A stretch of 64,000 nt of DNA from Palauibacter sp965222475 (GTDB lineage Bacteria > Gemmatimonadota > Gemmatimonadetes > Palauibacterales > Palauibacteraceae), in NCBI RefSeq assembly GCF_965222475.1, contig NZ_CBDCUB010000002.1, forward strand, positions 434,001 to 498,000, written 5' to 3'. Below are positions 17,231-24,989 of the stretch, piece by piece. The notes below the pieces were generated by a model. It was given only the letters and a program-made list of their open reading frames with translations. It was not told the DNA's origin and did not search any database. A program made the translations under genes and the position numbers. The number at the start of each line of letters is the position of its first letter. Position 1 is the stretch's first letter.

Positions 17231-18193
17231 TCAGGCGGCGTCGGAACTCGCGACCCAGTCGAGCGTCGCGCGCGCGCAGGCCCGCAGGTCGCGCTCCGCG
17301 CGCCACCCGGTCGCCCCGGAGAGCCGTCCGGGGTCGCCGATCACGGCTTCGGGCTCGCCGGGCCGAACGAGGGTCGAGTCACGCACGACTTCGGGCTCGA
17401 TCCCGGCCACCTCGATGACCCACTCGAGCAGTTGCCGGACCGGCGTCCCCCTTCCCGAGCACACGTTCCAGGCGCGGTGGGGCGGCCGGTCGAGATCGGC
17501 CAGGGCCCGCAGCGCCCGCACCGCGTCCCGCACGTCCGTGAAATCCCGGGCGATGTCGAGATTGCCGACCGTGAGACGGGAGTCGGTGGCGCCCCGTCGA
17601 ATCGCCAGCGCGCGGCGGCAGAAGCTCGGGAGCACAAACACCGGGCGCTGGCCGGGCCCGACGAGCGGGAAGAGCCGCGCCACGACGACGTTCACGCCGA
17701 GGGCCGGGCCGGCCCCGCGGGCGATCACGTCCTGCGCGGCCTTGGTGGTGCCGTACACGCTCAACGGCCGCAGCGGCGTACGCTCTCCGATCGGACCGTC
17801 GTCGACGCGGCCGTACGCGTCGGCGGAGCCGGCGACGAGGACGGTCTCCACGTCCGACCGGGCCCGGGCCGCCGCTTCCACGACGTTCAGCGTGCCCATG
17901 CCGTTCACCTCCAGCGCGTCGGCGGGCCGGGCGCGCGCCTCCGCGCTCGACGAGTACCCGGCGAGGTGGAAGATCCGGCGGGGCCGGGCGGCGTCCACCA
18001 CCGCGGCCACCGTCGCGCCGTCGCGCACGTCCAGCCTCCGCCACTCGACCGCGCCCCTCTCCGCCCGTGAAAGGGTCCCGTCCGCCGGCGTCCCGGCGAG
18101 GGACGTCGCCGTCACGTCGCAGTCCCCCGCCAGCAGGTGGGCGAGGAGGTGCTGCCCGATGAACCCGTCGCCGCCCGTGACCAGCACCCTCAC
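17231..18193 (-). CDS. NAD-dependent epimerase, GDP-6-deoxy-mannose reductase-like
   Basis: 320 residues from a GTG start. GGDGFIG at 7-13 is the cofactor loop, GSADAYG at 122-128 replaces the commoner SSSEVYG, and Tyr147-x-x-x-Lys151 is intact. TPLRPLSVYGTTKAAQD resembles Rmd/GMD-type enzymes that make GDP-rhamnose or related deoxy sugars, but the substrate cannot be fixed from sequence. It lies 50 bases upstream of ugd in the same direction and is probably part of the same sugar operon. Confidence 0.75.
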   Translation of the reverse strand: MRVLVTGGDGFIGQHLLAHLLAGDCDVTATSLAGTPADGTLSRAERGAVEWRRLDVRDGATVAAVVDAARPRRIFHLAGYSSSAEARARPADALEVNGMGTLNVVEAAARARSDVETVLVAGSADAYGRVDDGPIGERTPLRPLSVYGTTKAAQDVIARGAGPALGVNVVVARLFPLVGPGQRPVFVLPSFCRRALAIRRGATDSRLTVGNLDIARDFTDVRDAVRALRALADLDRPPHRAWNVCSGRGTPVRQLLEWVIEVAGIEPEVVRDSTLVRPGEPEAVIGDPGRLSGATGWRAERDLRACARATLDWVASSDAA

Positions 18194-18243
18194 GGCACCG
18201 GCCTCCCTGGCGTCCCCTTGGGGCGGAGTCGTGGCATCGCGGG

Positions 18244-19221
18244 CTACAGCGCCCGCGCGAGGCGCCGCGCGGCGTAGGTCACGATCAGGTCCGCGCCGGC
18301 GCGGCGGATCGCGTACGCGGCCTCGAGGCGAGCCGCCCCGGCGTCCAGCCAGCCGTTCGCGCCCGCCGCTTCGATCATCGCGTATTCGCCGCTCACCTGG
18401 TACGCGGCGGTGGGCCGCCGGAACCGGTCCTTCACCCTGCGCACGATGTCGAGGTTCGGCAGCGCCGGTTTCACCATGATCAGATCCGCCCCCTCCGCGA
18501 TATCGAGACCGACTTCGCGCAGGGCTTCATCCGCGTTGCGTACATCCATCTGGTATCCGCGCCGGTCCCCGAACGCCGGAGCGGACTCGGCGGCGTCCCG
18601 GAAGGGCCCGTAGAACGCGCTCGCGTACTTCGCGGCGTAGGACAGGATGGCCACGTCCTCGAGGCTGGCCTCGTCGAGCGCGGCCCGGATGGCGGCGACG
18701 CGGCCGTCCATCATGTCCGACGGCGCCACGATGTCGGCCCCGGCCGCCCCGTGGCTCACGGCCTGGGAAGCCAGCCGCTCCAGCGTCGGGTCGTTGGCGA
18801 CGCGATCGCCCTCCAGCAGCCCGCAGTGGCCGTGATCCGTGTACTCGCACAGGCACACATCCGTGATCAGCACCAGGTCGGGAAGCGCCTCGCGCAGCGC
18901 GCGGAGCGCTCGCTGGATCACGCCGTCCGGGGGGTCCGCCCGCGAACCCCGGGCATCCTTGCTCGAGGGAAGGCCGAACAGGAGCACGGCCCGGATCCCC
19001 TCCTCGAACGCTTCGCCCGCCTCGTCCACGGCCGCTTCAACGCTGAAGCGGTCGATCCCCGGCATGGAGGCGACCGGCTGGCGCGCCGGCCCCCGATCAT
19101 CGATGAGCAGCGGGTAGATGAGATCCGAGGCCGCGAGCCGCGTTTCGCGGACCAGCTCCCGCAGCGCGGCCGTCCGCCGGAGGCGGCGGGGCCGGGAGAC
19201 CGGAAACGGCGCCTCAGACAC
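18244..19221 (-). CDS. hemB: Delta-aminolevulinic acid dehydratase (porphobilinogen synthase)
   Basis: Condenses two 5-aminolevulinates to porphobilinogen in haem synthesis. The 325 residues have the zinc-binding cysteines Cys123, Cys125 and Cys133 in DVCLCEYTDHGHCG, and the two active-site lysines Lys198 (SYAAKYASAFYGPFR) and Lys251 (MVKPALPNLD). This is the zinc-dependent form. It starts with GTG and overlaps the hemD stop by 8 bases. hemA and hemC are not in the window. Confidence 0.96.
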   Translation of the reverse strand: MSEAPFPVSRPRRLRRTAALRELVRETRLAASDLIYPLLIDDRGPARQPVASMPGIDRFSVEAAVDEAGEAFEEGIRAVLLFGLPSSKDARGSRADPPDGVIQRALRALREALPDLVLITDVCLCEYTDHGHCGLLEGDRVANDPTLERLASQAVSHGAAGADIVAPSDMMDGRVAAIRAALDEASLEDVAILSYAAKYASAFYGPFRDAAESAPAFGDRRGYQMDVRNADEALREVGLDIAEGADLIMVKPALPNLDIVRRVKDRFRRPTAAYQVSGEYAMIEAAGANGWLDAGAARLEAAYAIRRAGADLIVTYAARRLARAL

Positions 19222-20047
19222 GGCCGGATGTCGCGGAACGACGGCCCGGCCGCGCGGCCGCCCGCGTCAACGCGTCCAGCAGCCCGGGCATCGAGTGTGT
19301 CGCCGCCACGACGTGCACGGGAAGCCCCAGCTCCGACAGGGTGGCGGCGGTCACCGGGCTGATGGCGGCCACCAGGGCGCCTCCGGTCTGCGGACCCACG
19401 AGTTGCACGAAGGCTCGGGCGGCGGAAGAGGCGGTGAAGGTCAACCAGTCTCCGCGCCCGAGTTCGATGAACTCGAGCAGAGCCGCTCGAACCGGCCAGT
19501 TGACGTCGACGGCGTAGGCGGGCGCGACCTCGACCTCCGCTCCGGCCGCGACGAGCCGCTCCCGAAGCACGGGCCGGGCGCCCTCGGCCTGCACGAGGAG
19601 CACGCGCGTGCCCGCGCGTGTCCCGGACGCGGTGGCCGCCACGATGCTGTCGGCGAGCGCCTCGCCGCGATACACCGGCGGCACGAGGCAGTCCGCGGCT
19701 CCGTGTGCCCGCGCCGCCTCCGCCGTCGACGGCCCCACCGCGGCCAGCCGGCACGCCCGCAGCGCGTCGGCCCGACCCTCGGCCCGAAGCGCCTCCGCCA
19801 GACGCTCGACGGCATTGACGCTCGTGACGACCACCCAGTCGTACGCGGCCAGGCGCTTCGCGGCGCGGGGCAGCCCCCGGGGGTCGGTCGGCGGGACGAG
19901 ACGTATCGTGGACGCAGTCGTGACCGTGGCCCCCATCGCCTCGAGCCGGTCCCGCAAAGGGCGGGCCTGCCCGGGCGGCCGGGTCACCAGAACGTGCTGG
20001 CCGGCCAGGGGCGGGGCGGTGGCAGGGGTTGGCGGGGGCCGGGTCAA
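19214..20047 (-). CDS. hemD: Uroporphyrinogen-III synthase
   Basis: Closes hydroxymethylbilane to uroporphyrinogen III. The family is weakly conserved, but the pattern is clear: VLVTRPPGQARPLRDRLEAMG at the start, DWVVVTSVNAVERL near 60-75, RVLLVQAEGARPVLRERL in the middle, and TFTASSAARAF then AISPVTAATLSELG in the second half. The start is uncertain. A TTG at 20047 overlapping the rpmB stop (TTGA) gives 277 residues; an ATG at 20089 inside rpmB is the alternative. Coupling to hemB is tight. Confidence 0.85.
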   Translation of the reverse strand: MTRPPPTPATAPPLAGQHVLVTRPPGQARPLRDRLEAMGATVTTASTIRLVPPTDPRGLPRAAKRLAAYDWVVVTSVNAVERLAEALRAEGRADALRACRLAAVGPSTAEAARAHGAADCLVPPVYRGEALADSIVAATASGTRAGTRVLLVQAEGARPVLRERLVAAGAEVEVAPAYAVDVNWPVRAALLEFIELGRGDWLTFTASSAARAFVQLVGPQTGGALVAAISPVTAATLSELGLPVHVVAATHSMPGLLDALTRAAARPGRRSATSGRV

Positions 20048-20235
20048 GCTCCCTTGACGACTTTTCCCGCCTTGATGCACCGCGTGCACACGCGCACGCG
20101 ACGCCGCACCGACTCCTCCACGATTCTCACGCGCTGCAGGTTCGGCATGAAGCGCCGCTTGCGCTTGTTGTTCGCGTTGCTCACGTGGTTCCCGACGCCG
20201 GGTCCCTTGCCGCAGATGTAGCAGAAGTTCGCCAT
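20044..20235 (-). CDS. rpmB: 50S ribosomal protein L28, zinc-binding form
   Basis: 63 residues. Cys5, Cys8, Cys50 and Cys53 make a C-x2-C pair at each end, the zinc ribbon of the C+ type of L28. GNHVSNANNKRKRRF is the conserved RNA-binding centre. It sits between a membrane protein of unknown function (7-base gap) and hemD, an unusual neighbour for a haem gene. Confidence 0.95.
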   Translation of the reverse strand: MANFCYICGKGPGVGNHVSNANNKRKRRFMPNLQRVRIVEESVRRRVRVCTRCIKAGKVVKGA

Positions 20236-20242
20236 GGTTCGC

Positions 20243-20746
20243 TCAGTGCACGAACACGGAATCGGCGAGGAGGAAGGTCGGCGAAGTGGGGATCATCCCG
20301 GCCATGTCCTCGCGCACCGCCCCTGCCGTGACCCAGGTCGCGCCGATCGAATCGTTGAATGTGTAGACCGCGCCCGACACGAAGACGCTGTCGCCGCCGT
20401 AGATCGTGACGTCCGCCATCCGGAGGCGCTGAATCGGATCGGATTCCAGGAGGACGGGATAGGCGAGGCTGTCGGTGAGCGCCAGCAAGAGGGCACCCTC
20501 CCCGAGGCCGCTCGCTACGCGGATCCCCTCGATGACGACGCGGCGCCCGACCGCTCCCCGCGGATCGTTGAGGAGATCCCCGGCGTTCAGATCCCGAGCG
20601 GCCTCCACCTCGGCCTCCTCGGCGGCGATGCGCGCCGCCGCGATCCCCTGCGACTGGAGATTGAGCCAGTACATGAACGCGGCGATGGCCGCAATCGCCA
20701 CGATGCCGAGAATTACGCCAAGCCCACCTTCGCCCCTGTTGGACAT
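20243..20746 (-). CDS. Single-pass membrane protein of unknown function
   Basis: 167 residues. I do not recognise the family. A short charged N terminus is followed by one hydrophobic helix at about 10-29 (LGVILGIVAIAAIAAFMYWL), an Ala/Glu-rich stretch that could be a coiled coil (about 38-60), and a compact domain with VGRRVVIEGIRVASG and TIYGGDSVFVSGAVYTFNDSIG, which looks like a small beta-barrel such as an OB fold outside the membrane. The ATG at 20746 has a strong AGGAGAGGAG upstream, so I prefer it to a start at 20770. It lies between rplQ and rpmB. Confidence 0.7.
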   Translation of the reverse strand: MSNRGEGGLGVILGIVAIAAIAAFMYWLNLQSQGIAAARIAAEEAEVEAARDLNAGDLLNDPRGAVGRRVVIEGIRVASGLGEGALLLALTDSLAYPVLLESDPIQRLRMADVTIYGGDSVFVSGAVYTFNDSIGATWVTAGAVREDMAGMIPTSPTFLLADSVFVH

Positions 20747-20766
20747 GTGTCTCCTCTCCTGGTTCC

Positions 20767-21129
20767 TCACGCCTCGCGGTCGGTGAGCTCGATAAACGCC
20801 AGCTCCGCGCCATCGCCCTGCCGTGCACCCAACTTCAGAATCCTGGTGTATCCGCCCGGCCGCTGCTCGAAACGGGGGCCAAGGTGCTCGAAGAGCTTCT
20901 TCAGCGCCGTTCGATCCGCGATCTGACGGCCCGCGAGTTGGCGGCTGTGCAGATCGCCCCTCTTCGCCAGAGTGATGAGCTTTTCGGCGAACGGTCGCAA
21001 CTCCTTCGCCTTCGCCTCGGTCGTCCGGATCCGTTCATGCAGGATGAGGCTCGTCGCCATGTTGCGCAGCATCGCCTTCCGGTGGCTGCGCGTCCGGCCG
21101 AGCTCCCGTCCCTTCTTTCTATGCCTCAT
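20767..21129 (-). CDS. rplQ: 50S ribosomal protein L17
   Basis: 120 residues, the usual length. It opens with MRHRKKGRELGRTRSHRKAM, the conserved L17 start, and has LILHERIRTTEAKAKELRPFAEKLI at about 28-52. L17 binds 23S rRNA near the tunnel exit. It overlaps the rpoA stop by 11 bases and ends the alpha gene set as in many bacteria. Confidence 0.97.
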   Translation of the reverse strand: MRHRKKGRELGRTRSHRKAMLRNMATSLILHERIRTTEAKAKELRPFAEKLITLAKRGDLHSRQLAGRQIADRTALKKLFEHLGPRFEQRPGGYTRILKLGARQGDGAELAFIELTDREA

Positions 21130-22216
21130 CGTCGCCCCGGGCCCCGTTTTCCGCCAGATCGTCCAGCAGGTAGAGGTTACCGTCGTCGCCACGCTGGAAC
21201 GACATCCCGAACCGAAGGCCGTGCTGCCCGAGCACCTCCGCAACCTCCTCGAGGGACTTCTCGCCGAAGTTCTCGAGTTTGAGAATCTCGTCACGGGACC
21301 GCACCACGACATCCGCGAGCGTACTGATATTCTGCCGCTCGAGCGTGTTCCGCGAGCGCGCGGAGATCTCGCTGAACTCGTCGAGGGTACGTGCCAGCAA
21401 CTCCACCAGACCCGAATCGACGGGTTGTCCCCCATCCCCCTTGCCGTCCGGTTGTGCGACCTCGGGCAGCGTGGGCACGCTCCCCATGCGGCTGAAGTAC
21501 GACAGGTGGAGCCTCGCGATCTCCGCCGCCTGCGACACCGCCTCCGCCGGCTTCAGCGCCCCGTTCGTCTCTACATCCACCTCCAGTCGGTCGAAATCCG
21601 TGCGCTGCCCCACGCGGGTCTCGTTCACGGAGAAGTTGGCGCGCGTCACGGGGTTGTAGACGGAATCGATCCGTATCGTCCCAACCGGGAAGGTCCGGCT
21701 CCCGTCAGCCTCGTCCGGGGGCGCGTGCTGCTCGGCCATCACGAAACCGCGGCCGCGATTCACCCACAGATCGAGCGTCAGAGGCCGGGGCAGATCTTCC
21801 TGCAGCGTGAAGAGGAGGAGGTCCGGGTTGACCACCCGGACCGACGCGTGCTGGGCGATCAGGCTCGCGGTCACGGGACCGGCCTTGTGCGCCGAAAGCG
21901 TCAGCTGCGCCTCGGTCTTGTCTTCGTCCATGACGAGTACGAGGCGCTTCAGATTCTGAATGATCTGATGAACGTCCTCCGCTACGCCGTCGACCGTCTG
22001 GTGCTCGTGCTGGACACCGTCGGCCCGGAAGGCCCACACGGCCGCGCCCGGCAGGGAGGACAGCATGATCCGCCGGATCGAGTTGCCAATCGTATGTCCG
22101 AACCCGCGCTCGAGCGGCTGGAGGAGGAACAACGCCCGCGATCCTTCCTCGGATCGCTGCTGTTCCTCCATCGCCTGCGGAAGCACGAGGCCGGCGAGAT
22201 CTACCGACACCGTCAT
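21119..22216 (-). CDS. rpoA: RNA polymerase alpha subunit
   Basis: 365 residues, a little longer than the 329 of E. coli. The N-terminal domain that forms the dimer and holds beta and beta' includes ERGFGHTIGNSIRRIMLSSLPGAAV at about 36-60. The C-terminal domain that touches promoter DNA and activators is seen in ISTLADVVVRSRDEILKLENFGEKSL. A Gly/Asp-rich linker (about 245-265) joins them. It lies between rpsD and rplQ. Confidence 0.97.
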   Translation of the reverse strand: MTVSVDLAGLVLPQAMEEQQRSEEGSRALFLLQPLERGFGHTIGNSIRRIMLSSLPGAAVWAFRADGVQHEHQTVDGVAEDVHQIIQNLKRLVLVMDEDKTEAQLTLSAHKAGPVTASLIAQHASVRVVNPDLLLFTLQEDLPRPLTLDLWVNRGRGFVMAEQHAPPDEADGSRTFPVGTIRIDSVYNPVTRANFSVNETRVGQRTDFDRLEVDVETNGALKPAEAVSQAAEIARLHLSYFSRMGSVPTLPEVAQPDGKGDGGQPVDSGLVELLARTLDEFSEISARSRNTLERQNISTLADVVVRSRDEILKLENFGEKSLEEVAEVLGQHGLRFGMSFQRGDDGNLYLLDDLAENGARGDDEA

Positions 22217-22301
22217 ATGCGCTCCACTCTCTGTTCTGTGTCTTGTTCCGAGCTGTCTTTGTTCCGAGCCGGGACCACCCGCGGCCCGGCGGGGCGGACC
22301 A

Positions 22302-22333
22302 CGGCCGTGGCGAACCCCGGCCGTGGCGAACCC
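22302..22333. repeat. Perfect 16-bp tandem repeat, two copies
   Basis: The unit CGGCCGTGGCGAACCC occurs twice head to tail (22302-22317 and 22318-22333), directly beside the rpsD stop in the 119-base gap before rpoA. A second short repeat (TGTTCCGAG, near 22244 and 22260) lies in the same gap. No hairpin terminator is seen, so rpsD and rpoA are probably on one transcript. Confidence 0.85.
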
Positions 22334-22335
22334 GC

Positions 22336-22968
22336 CTACTTGCTGTAGAGTTCGACGATCAACTGTTCTTCGACCGCCAGCGGAATGTCGGACCTGGACG
22401 GGCGTTCGAGCATCCGTCCGGTCCCCGCCTTGTAGTCCACGCCGAGCCACGACAACTGATCGCGCGACCTGCGGTCTTCGATCGCCTCGATGACCACCGG
22501 CAACTGTCTCGCCCGGGGCGCCACCGACACCTCGGCTCCCGGGGCCACGGCGAAGCTGGGAACATCCACGGTCGCCCCGTCGACCCGCAGGTGACGATGT
22601 CTGATGAGCTGGCGCGCCGCCTTGCGCGACGGCGCGAAGCCGAGGCGGTAGACGATGTTGTCGAGCCGGCTCTCGAGGGCGACGAGCAGGTTCTCACCCG
22701 TCACGCCGGGTACGCGCGAGGCCTTCTCGAACAGCGTCCGGAACTGCTTCTCCGCGAGACCGTAGATCCGCTTGACCTTCTGCTTCTCCCGCAACTGCAC
22801 GGCGTACTCCGACTGGCGGCGTCGACGACGACCGCCTCCGTGCTCGCCGGGAGGGAAGGCGCGCCGTTCGATGGCGCACTTCTCCGTGAAGCAGCGCTTC
22901 CCTTTCAGGAAGAGCTTCTCCCCCTCGCGACGGCAGAGCCGGCACACGGGGCCGGTGTATCGAGCCAT
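22336..22968 (-). CDS. rpsD: 30S ribosomal protein S4, zinc-binding form
   Basis: 210 residues. Cys9, Cys12, Cys26 and Cys31 form the N-terminal zinc knuckle of the C+ type. The S4 RNA-binding domain is in ARQLIRHRHLRVDGATVDVPSF near 115-135. S4 nucleates assembly of the 30S body and in some bacteria represses the alpha operon. It abuts rpsK with no gap, and no leader typical of an S4 target is seen here. Confidence 0.97.
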   Translation of the reverse strand: MARYTGPVCRLCRREGEKLFLKGKRCFTEKCAIERRAFPPGEHGGGRRRRRQSEYAVQLREKQKVKRIYGLAEKQFRTLFEKASRVPGVTGENLLVALESRLDNIVYRLGFAPSRKAARQLIRHRHLRVDGATVDVPSFAVAPGAEVSVAPRARQLPVVIEAIEDRRSRDQLSWLGVDYKAGTGRMLERPSRSDIPLAVEEQLIVELYSK

Positions 22969-23349
22969 CTACACCCTCCGCTTCTTGGGTGGACGGCACC
23001 CGTTGTGCGGGATGGGCGTCACATCCCTGATGGAGCGGATCGCGAGGCCGGCGGCCTGCAACGCCTGGATGGCCGATTCGCGGCCGGACCCCGGTCCCTG
23101 CACCTCGACGTGGACGCGCCGCATTCCCATGCCGGCGGCCTCCCGTCCCACCGTCTCGGCCGCGATCGTGGCGGCGAACGGCGTGGACTTCTTCGAGCCC
23201 TTGAAGCCCGCCTTGCCGGCGCTGGCCCAGGCGACCGTATCGCCCGTCAGGGTGCTGATCGTGATGATCGTATTGTTGAACGTCGCCTTGATGTGGGCGA
23301 CGCCCTCGGCGTCGACCTGGCGCTTCTTCTTTCGTACGGGTTTCGCCAT
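22969..23349 (-). CDS. rpsK: 30S ribosomal protein S11
   Basis: 126 residues. It has AHIKATFNNTIITI near 19-32, WASAGKAGFKGSKKSTPFAA in the middle and NGCRPPKKRRV at the end, all invariant parts of S11 in the platform of the 30S subunit near the mRNA exit. The stop lies directly against the rpsD start. Confidence 0.98.
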   Translation of the reverse strand: MAKPVRKKKRQVDAEGVAHIKATFNNTIITISTLTGDTVAWASAGKAGFKGSKKSTPFAATIAAETVGREAAGMGMRRVHVEVQGPGSGRESAIQALQAAGLAIRSIRDVTPIPHNGCRPPKKRRV

Positions 23350-23395
23350 TCCCTATGCATTCTCCATTTGGGCGGACGTGGTGAGGCCTGTCGGT

Positions 23396-23440
23396 GCGGC
23401 GCCTGCTTCCGCGGCGCCTACTTCCGCGGCGCCTTCTTCT
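23396..23440. repeat. 15-bp tandem repeat, three units, across the rpsM stop
   Basis: Three units of GCGGCGCCTNCTTCC at 23396-23410, 23411-23425 and 23426-23440. They differ at the tenth base, and the third also at its last base. On the coding strand they read Ala-Pro-Arg-Lys repeats, and the rpsM stop (TAG, 23418-23420) arose at the varying base in the second unit; the next unit has CAG there. One base therefore sets whether S13 ends or continues. Confidence 0.8.
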
Positions 23441-23798
23441 TCCCGGCCACGGCGCGGCGCGGCCCCTTCCGGGTGCGGGCGTTCGTGTGCGTTCTCTGCC
23501 CGCGGACGGGCAGGTTCCTCCGGTGCCGGATCCCGCGATAGCATCCGATGTCCATCAGACGCTTCACGTTCATCGAGGTCTCGGTGCGCAGCGCGCCCTC
23601 GACCTTGTAGTGGTTCTCTATGACCCGGCGCAGCCTGTTGACGTCGTCGTCGGACAGCTGATAGACCCGCACGTCGGCGCCCACCCCGGTCTCGGCCAGG
23701 ATGTTGCGCGCCGTCGAATGGCCGATTCCGTAGATGTAGGTCAGGCCCACCTCGATCCGCTTGTTCCGCGGAAGATCGACTCCGGCTATGCGTGCCAT
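23418..23798 (-). CDS. rpsM: 30S ribosomal protein S13
   Basis: 126 residues. MARIAGVDLPRNKRIEVGLTYIYG at the start and GQRTHTNARTRKGPRR near 94-109 are the S13 hallmarks; the basic tail reaches the P-site tRNA. The tail ends in KKKAPRK and the stop lies inside a 15-bp tandem repeat, so tail length may vary between relatives. It starts directly after rpmJ. Confidence 0.98.
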   Translation of the reverse strand: MARIAGVDLPRNKRIEVGLTYIYGIGHSTARNILAETGVGADVRVYQLSDDDVNRLRRVIENHYKVEGALRTETSMNVKRLMDIGCYRGIRHRRNLPVRGQRTHTNARTRKGPRRAVAGKKKAPRK

Positions 23799-23915
23799 TT
23801 ATCCCTGCCGCTGTTTGTGCTTCGGATCGCGACTGCAGATCACGCGCACGACGCCGCGGCGGCGAATGACCTTGCAGTGTTCGCAAATGCGCTTGACGCT
23901 GGAACGAACCTTCAT
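23799..23915 (-). CDS. rpmJ: 50S ribosomal protein L36, zinc-binding form
   Basis: 38 residues, the usual size. Cys11, Cys14, Cys27 and His33 are the zinc ligands of the C+ form. MKVRSSVKRICEHCKVIRRRG is the conserved core. A longer upstream in-frame start gives no recognisable residues. The 74-base gap to infA has TTGTTC and TAGCTT boxes 17 bases apart, a weak promoter candidate. Confidence 0.96.
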   Translation of the reverse strand: MKVRSSVKRICEHCKVIRRRGVVRVICSRDPKHKQRQG

Positions 23916-23989
23916 GTCTCGTCCTCTGGTGGTGGTTCTATGACAGCCTTTAAAGCTAGCAGCCCGAACCGGTCCGAACAACGTACGGC

Positions 23990-24208
23990 TCACTTATATC
24001 GGTATGTGATCCGCCCTCTCGTCAGATCATACGGCGACAATTCCACCGCGACCTTGTCTCCGGGCAGGATCCGTATGTAGTTCATGCGAATCTTGCCGGA
24101 CACGTGACAGACGATCCGGTGCCCGTTCTCGAGTTCCACCCGGAACATCGCGTTCGGAAGCGCCTCTGTGACCTCCCCCGTCATCTGGATCGGTTCTTCC
24201 TTCGCCAA
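23990..24208 (-). CDS. infA: Translation initiation factor IF-1
   Basis: 72 residues, one OB-fold domain: MTGEVTEALPNAMFRVELENGH and SGKIRMNYIRILPGDKVAVELSPYD are standard. It sits in the ribosomal A site during initiation. The start is TTG with GGGAG upstream, one base after the map stop; the N terminus MAKEEPIQM matches IF-1 and leaves no room for an ATG. Confidence 0.97.
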   Translation of the reverse strand: MAKEEPIQMTGEVTEALPNAMFRVELENGHRIVCHVSGKIRMNYIRILPGDKVAVELSPYDLTRGRITYRYK

Positions 24209-24209
24209 A

Positions 24210-24989
24210 TCAGATCTCCCCTGCCGCTGCCGGAGTTGCTACGCGGGTCAGGACCCGCGGCCCGTCCGCCGTGACGGCGACCGTGTGCTCGAAGTGGGCC
24301 GACAGGCGGCCATCGGCGGTCACGACGGTCCACTCGTCGTCCAGTGTGCGGATTCCGGGCCGCCCTTCATTCACCATCGGCTCGATGGCGATGACGAGCC
24401 CCGGCCGCATCCTGAAGCCGCGGTCGCGCACCCCGTAGTTCGGAACCTGCGGCTCCTCGTGCGGCGCCTCGCCCACCCCGTGACCCACGAGTTCCCGGAT
24501 CACGCTGAAGCCGGCGGCCTCGACGTGCGTCTGGATCGCCCACCCCAGATCGCCGAGTTGCGATCCCGGCTGCGCGGCCTCCACGCCTACCTCGAGCGCC
24601 TCCTCCGTGACGTCGAGCAGGCGCGCCGTGCCGGGCGCCACCTCGCCGACGGGGATCGTGATCGCCGCGTCCGCGAACAGTCCGTCGTACTTGACCCCGA
24701 CGTCGACGCTGACGATGTCGCCAGGCTCGAGTCGGCGCCGAAACGACGGGATGCCATGCACGACCTCGTCGTTTATGCTCGTGCAGAGAGTGGCCGGGAA
24801 CCCGTACAGTCCCTTGAAGGCCGGTGTGGCCCCGGGGTGATCGCGGATCATCGCCTCGGCCATCTCGTTCAGTTCGCCGGTGCTGCGTCCCGGCACGGCC
24901 CGCGCGGCCGCCATCTCCAGCACCTCGGTGACGATTGTCCCGGCCGCCGCGATCGCCTCGATCTGGCCGGGCGACTTCAGCCGGATCAA
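24210..24989 (-). CDS. map: Methionine aminopeptidase type I
   Basis: Removes the initiator methionine from new proteins. The five metal ligands are in place: Asp96, Asp107, His170, Glu203 and Glu234, with the catalytic His79 in VVHGIPS. 259 residues, no N-terminal zinc extension. The start is a TTG overlapping the adk stop (TTGA), which fits the conserved opening IRLKSPGQIEAI. Confidence 0.96.
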   Translation of the reverse strand: MIRLKSPGQIEAIAAAGTIVTEVLEMAAARAVPGRSTGELNEMAEAMIRDHPGATPAFKGLYGFPATLCTSINDEVVHGIPSFRRRLEPGDIVSVDVGVKYDGLFADAAITIPVGEVAPGTARLLDVTEEALEVGVEAAQPGSQLGDLGWAIQTHVEAAGFSVIRELVGHGVGEAPHEEPQVPNYGVRDRGFRMRPGLVIAIEPMVNEGRPGIRTLDDEWTVVTADGRLSAHFEHTVAVTADGPRVLTRVATPAAAGEI

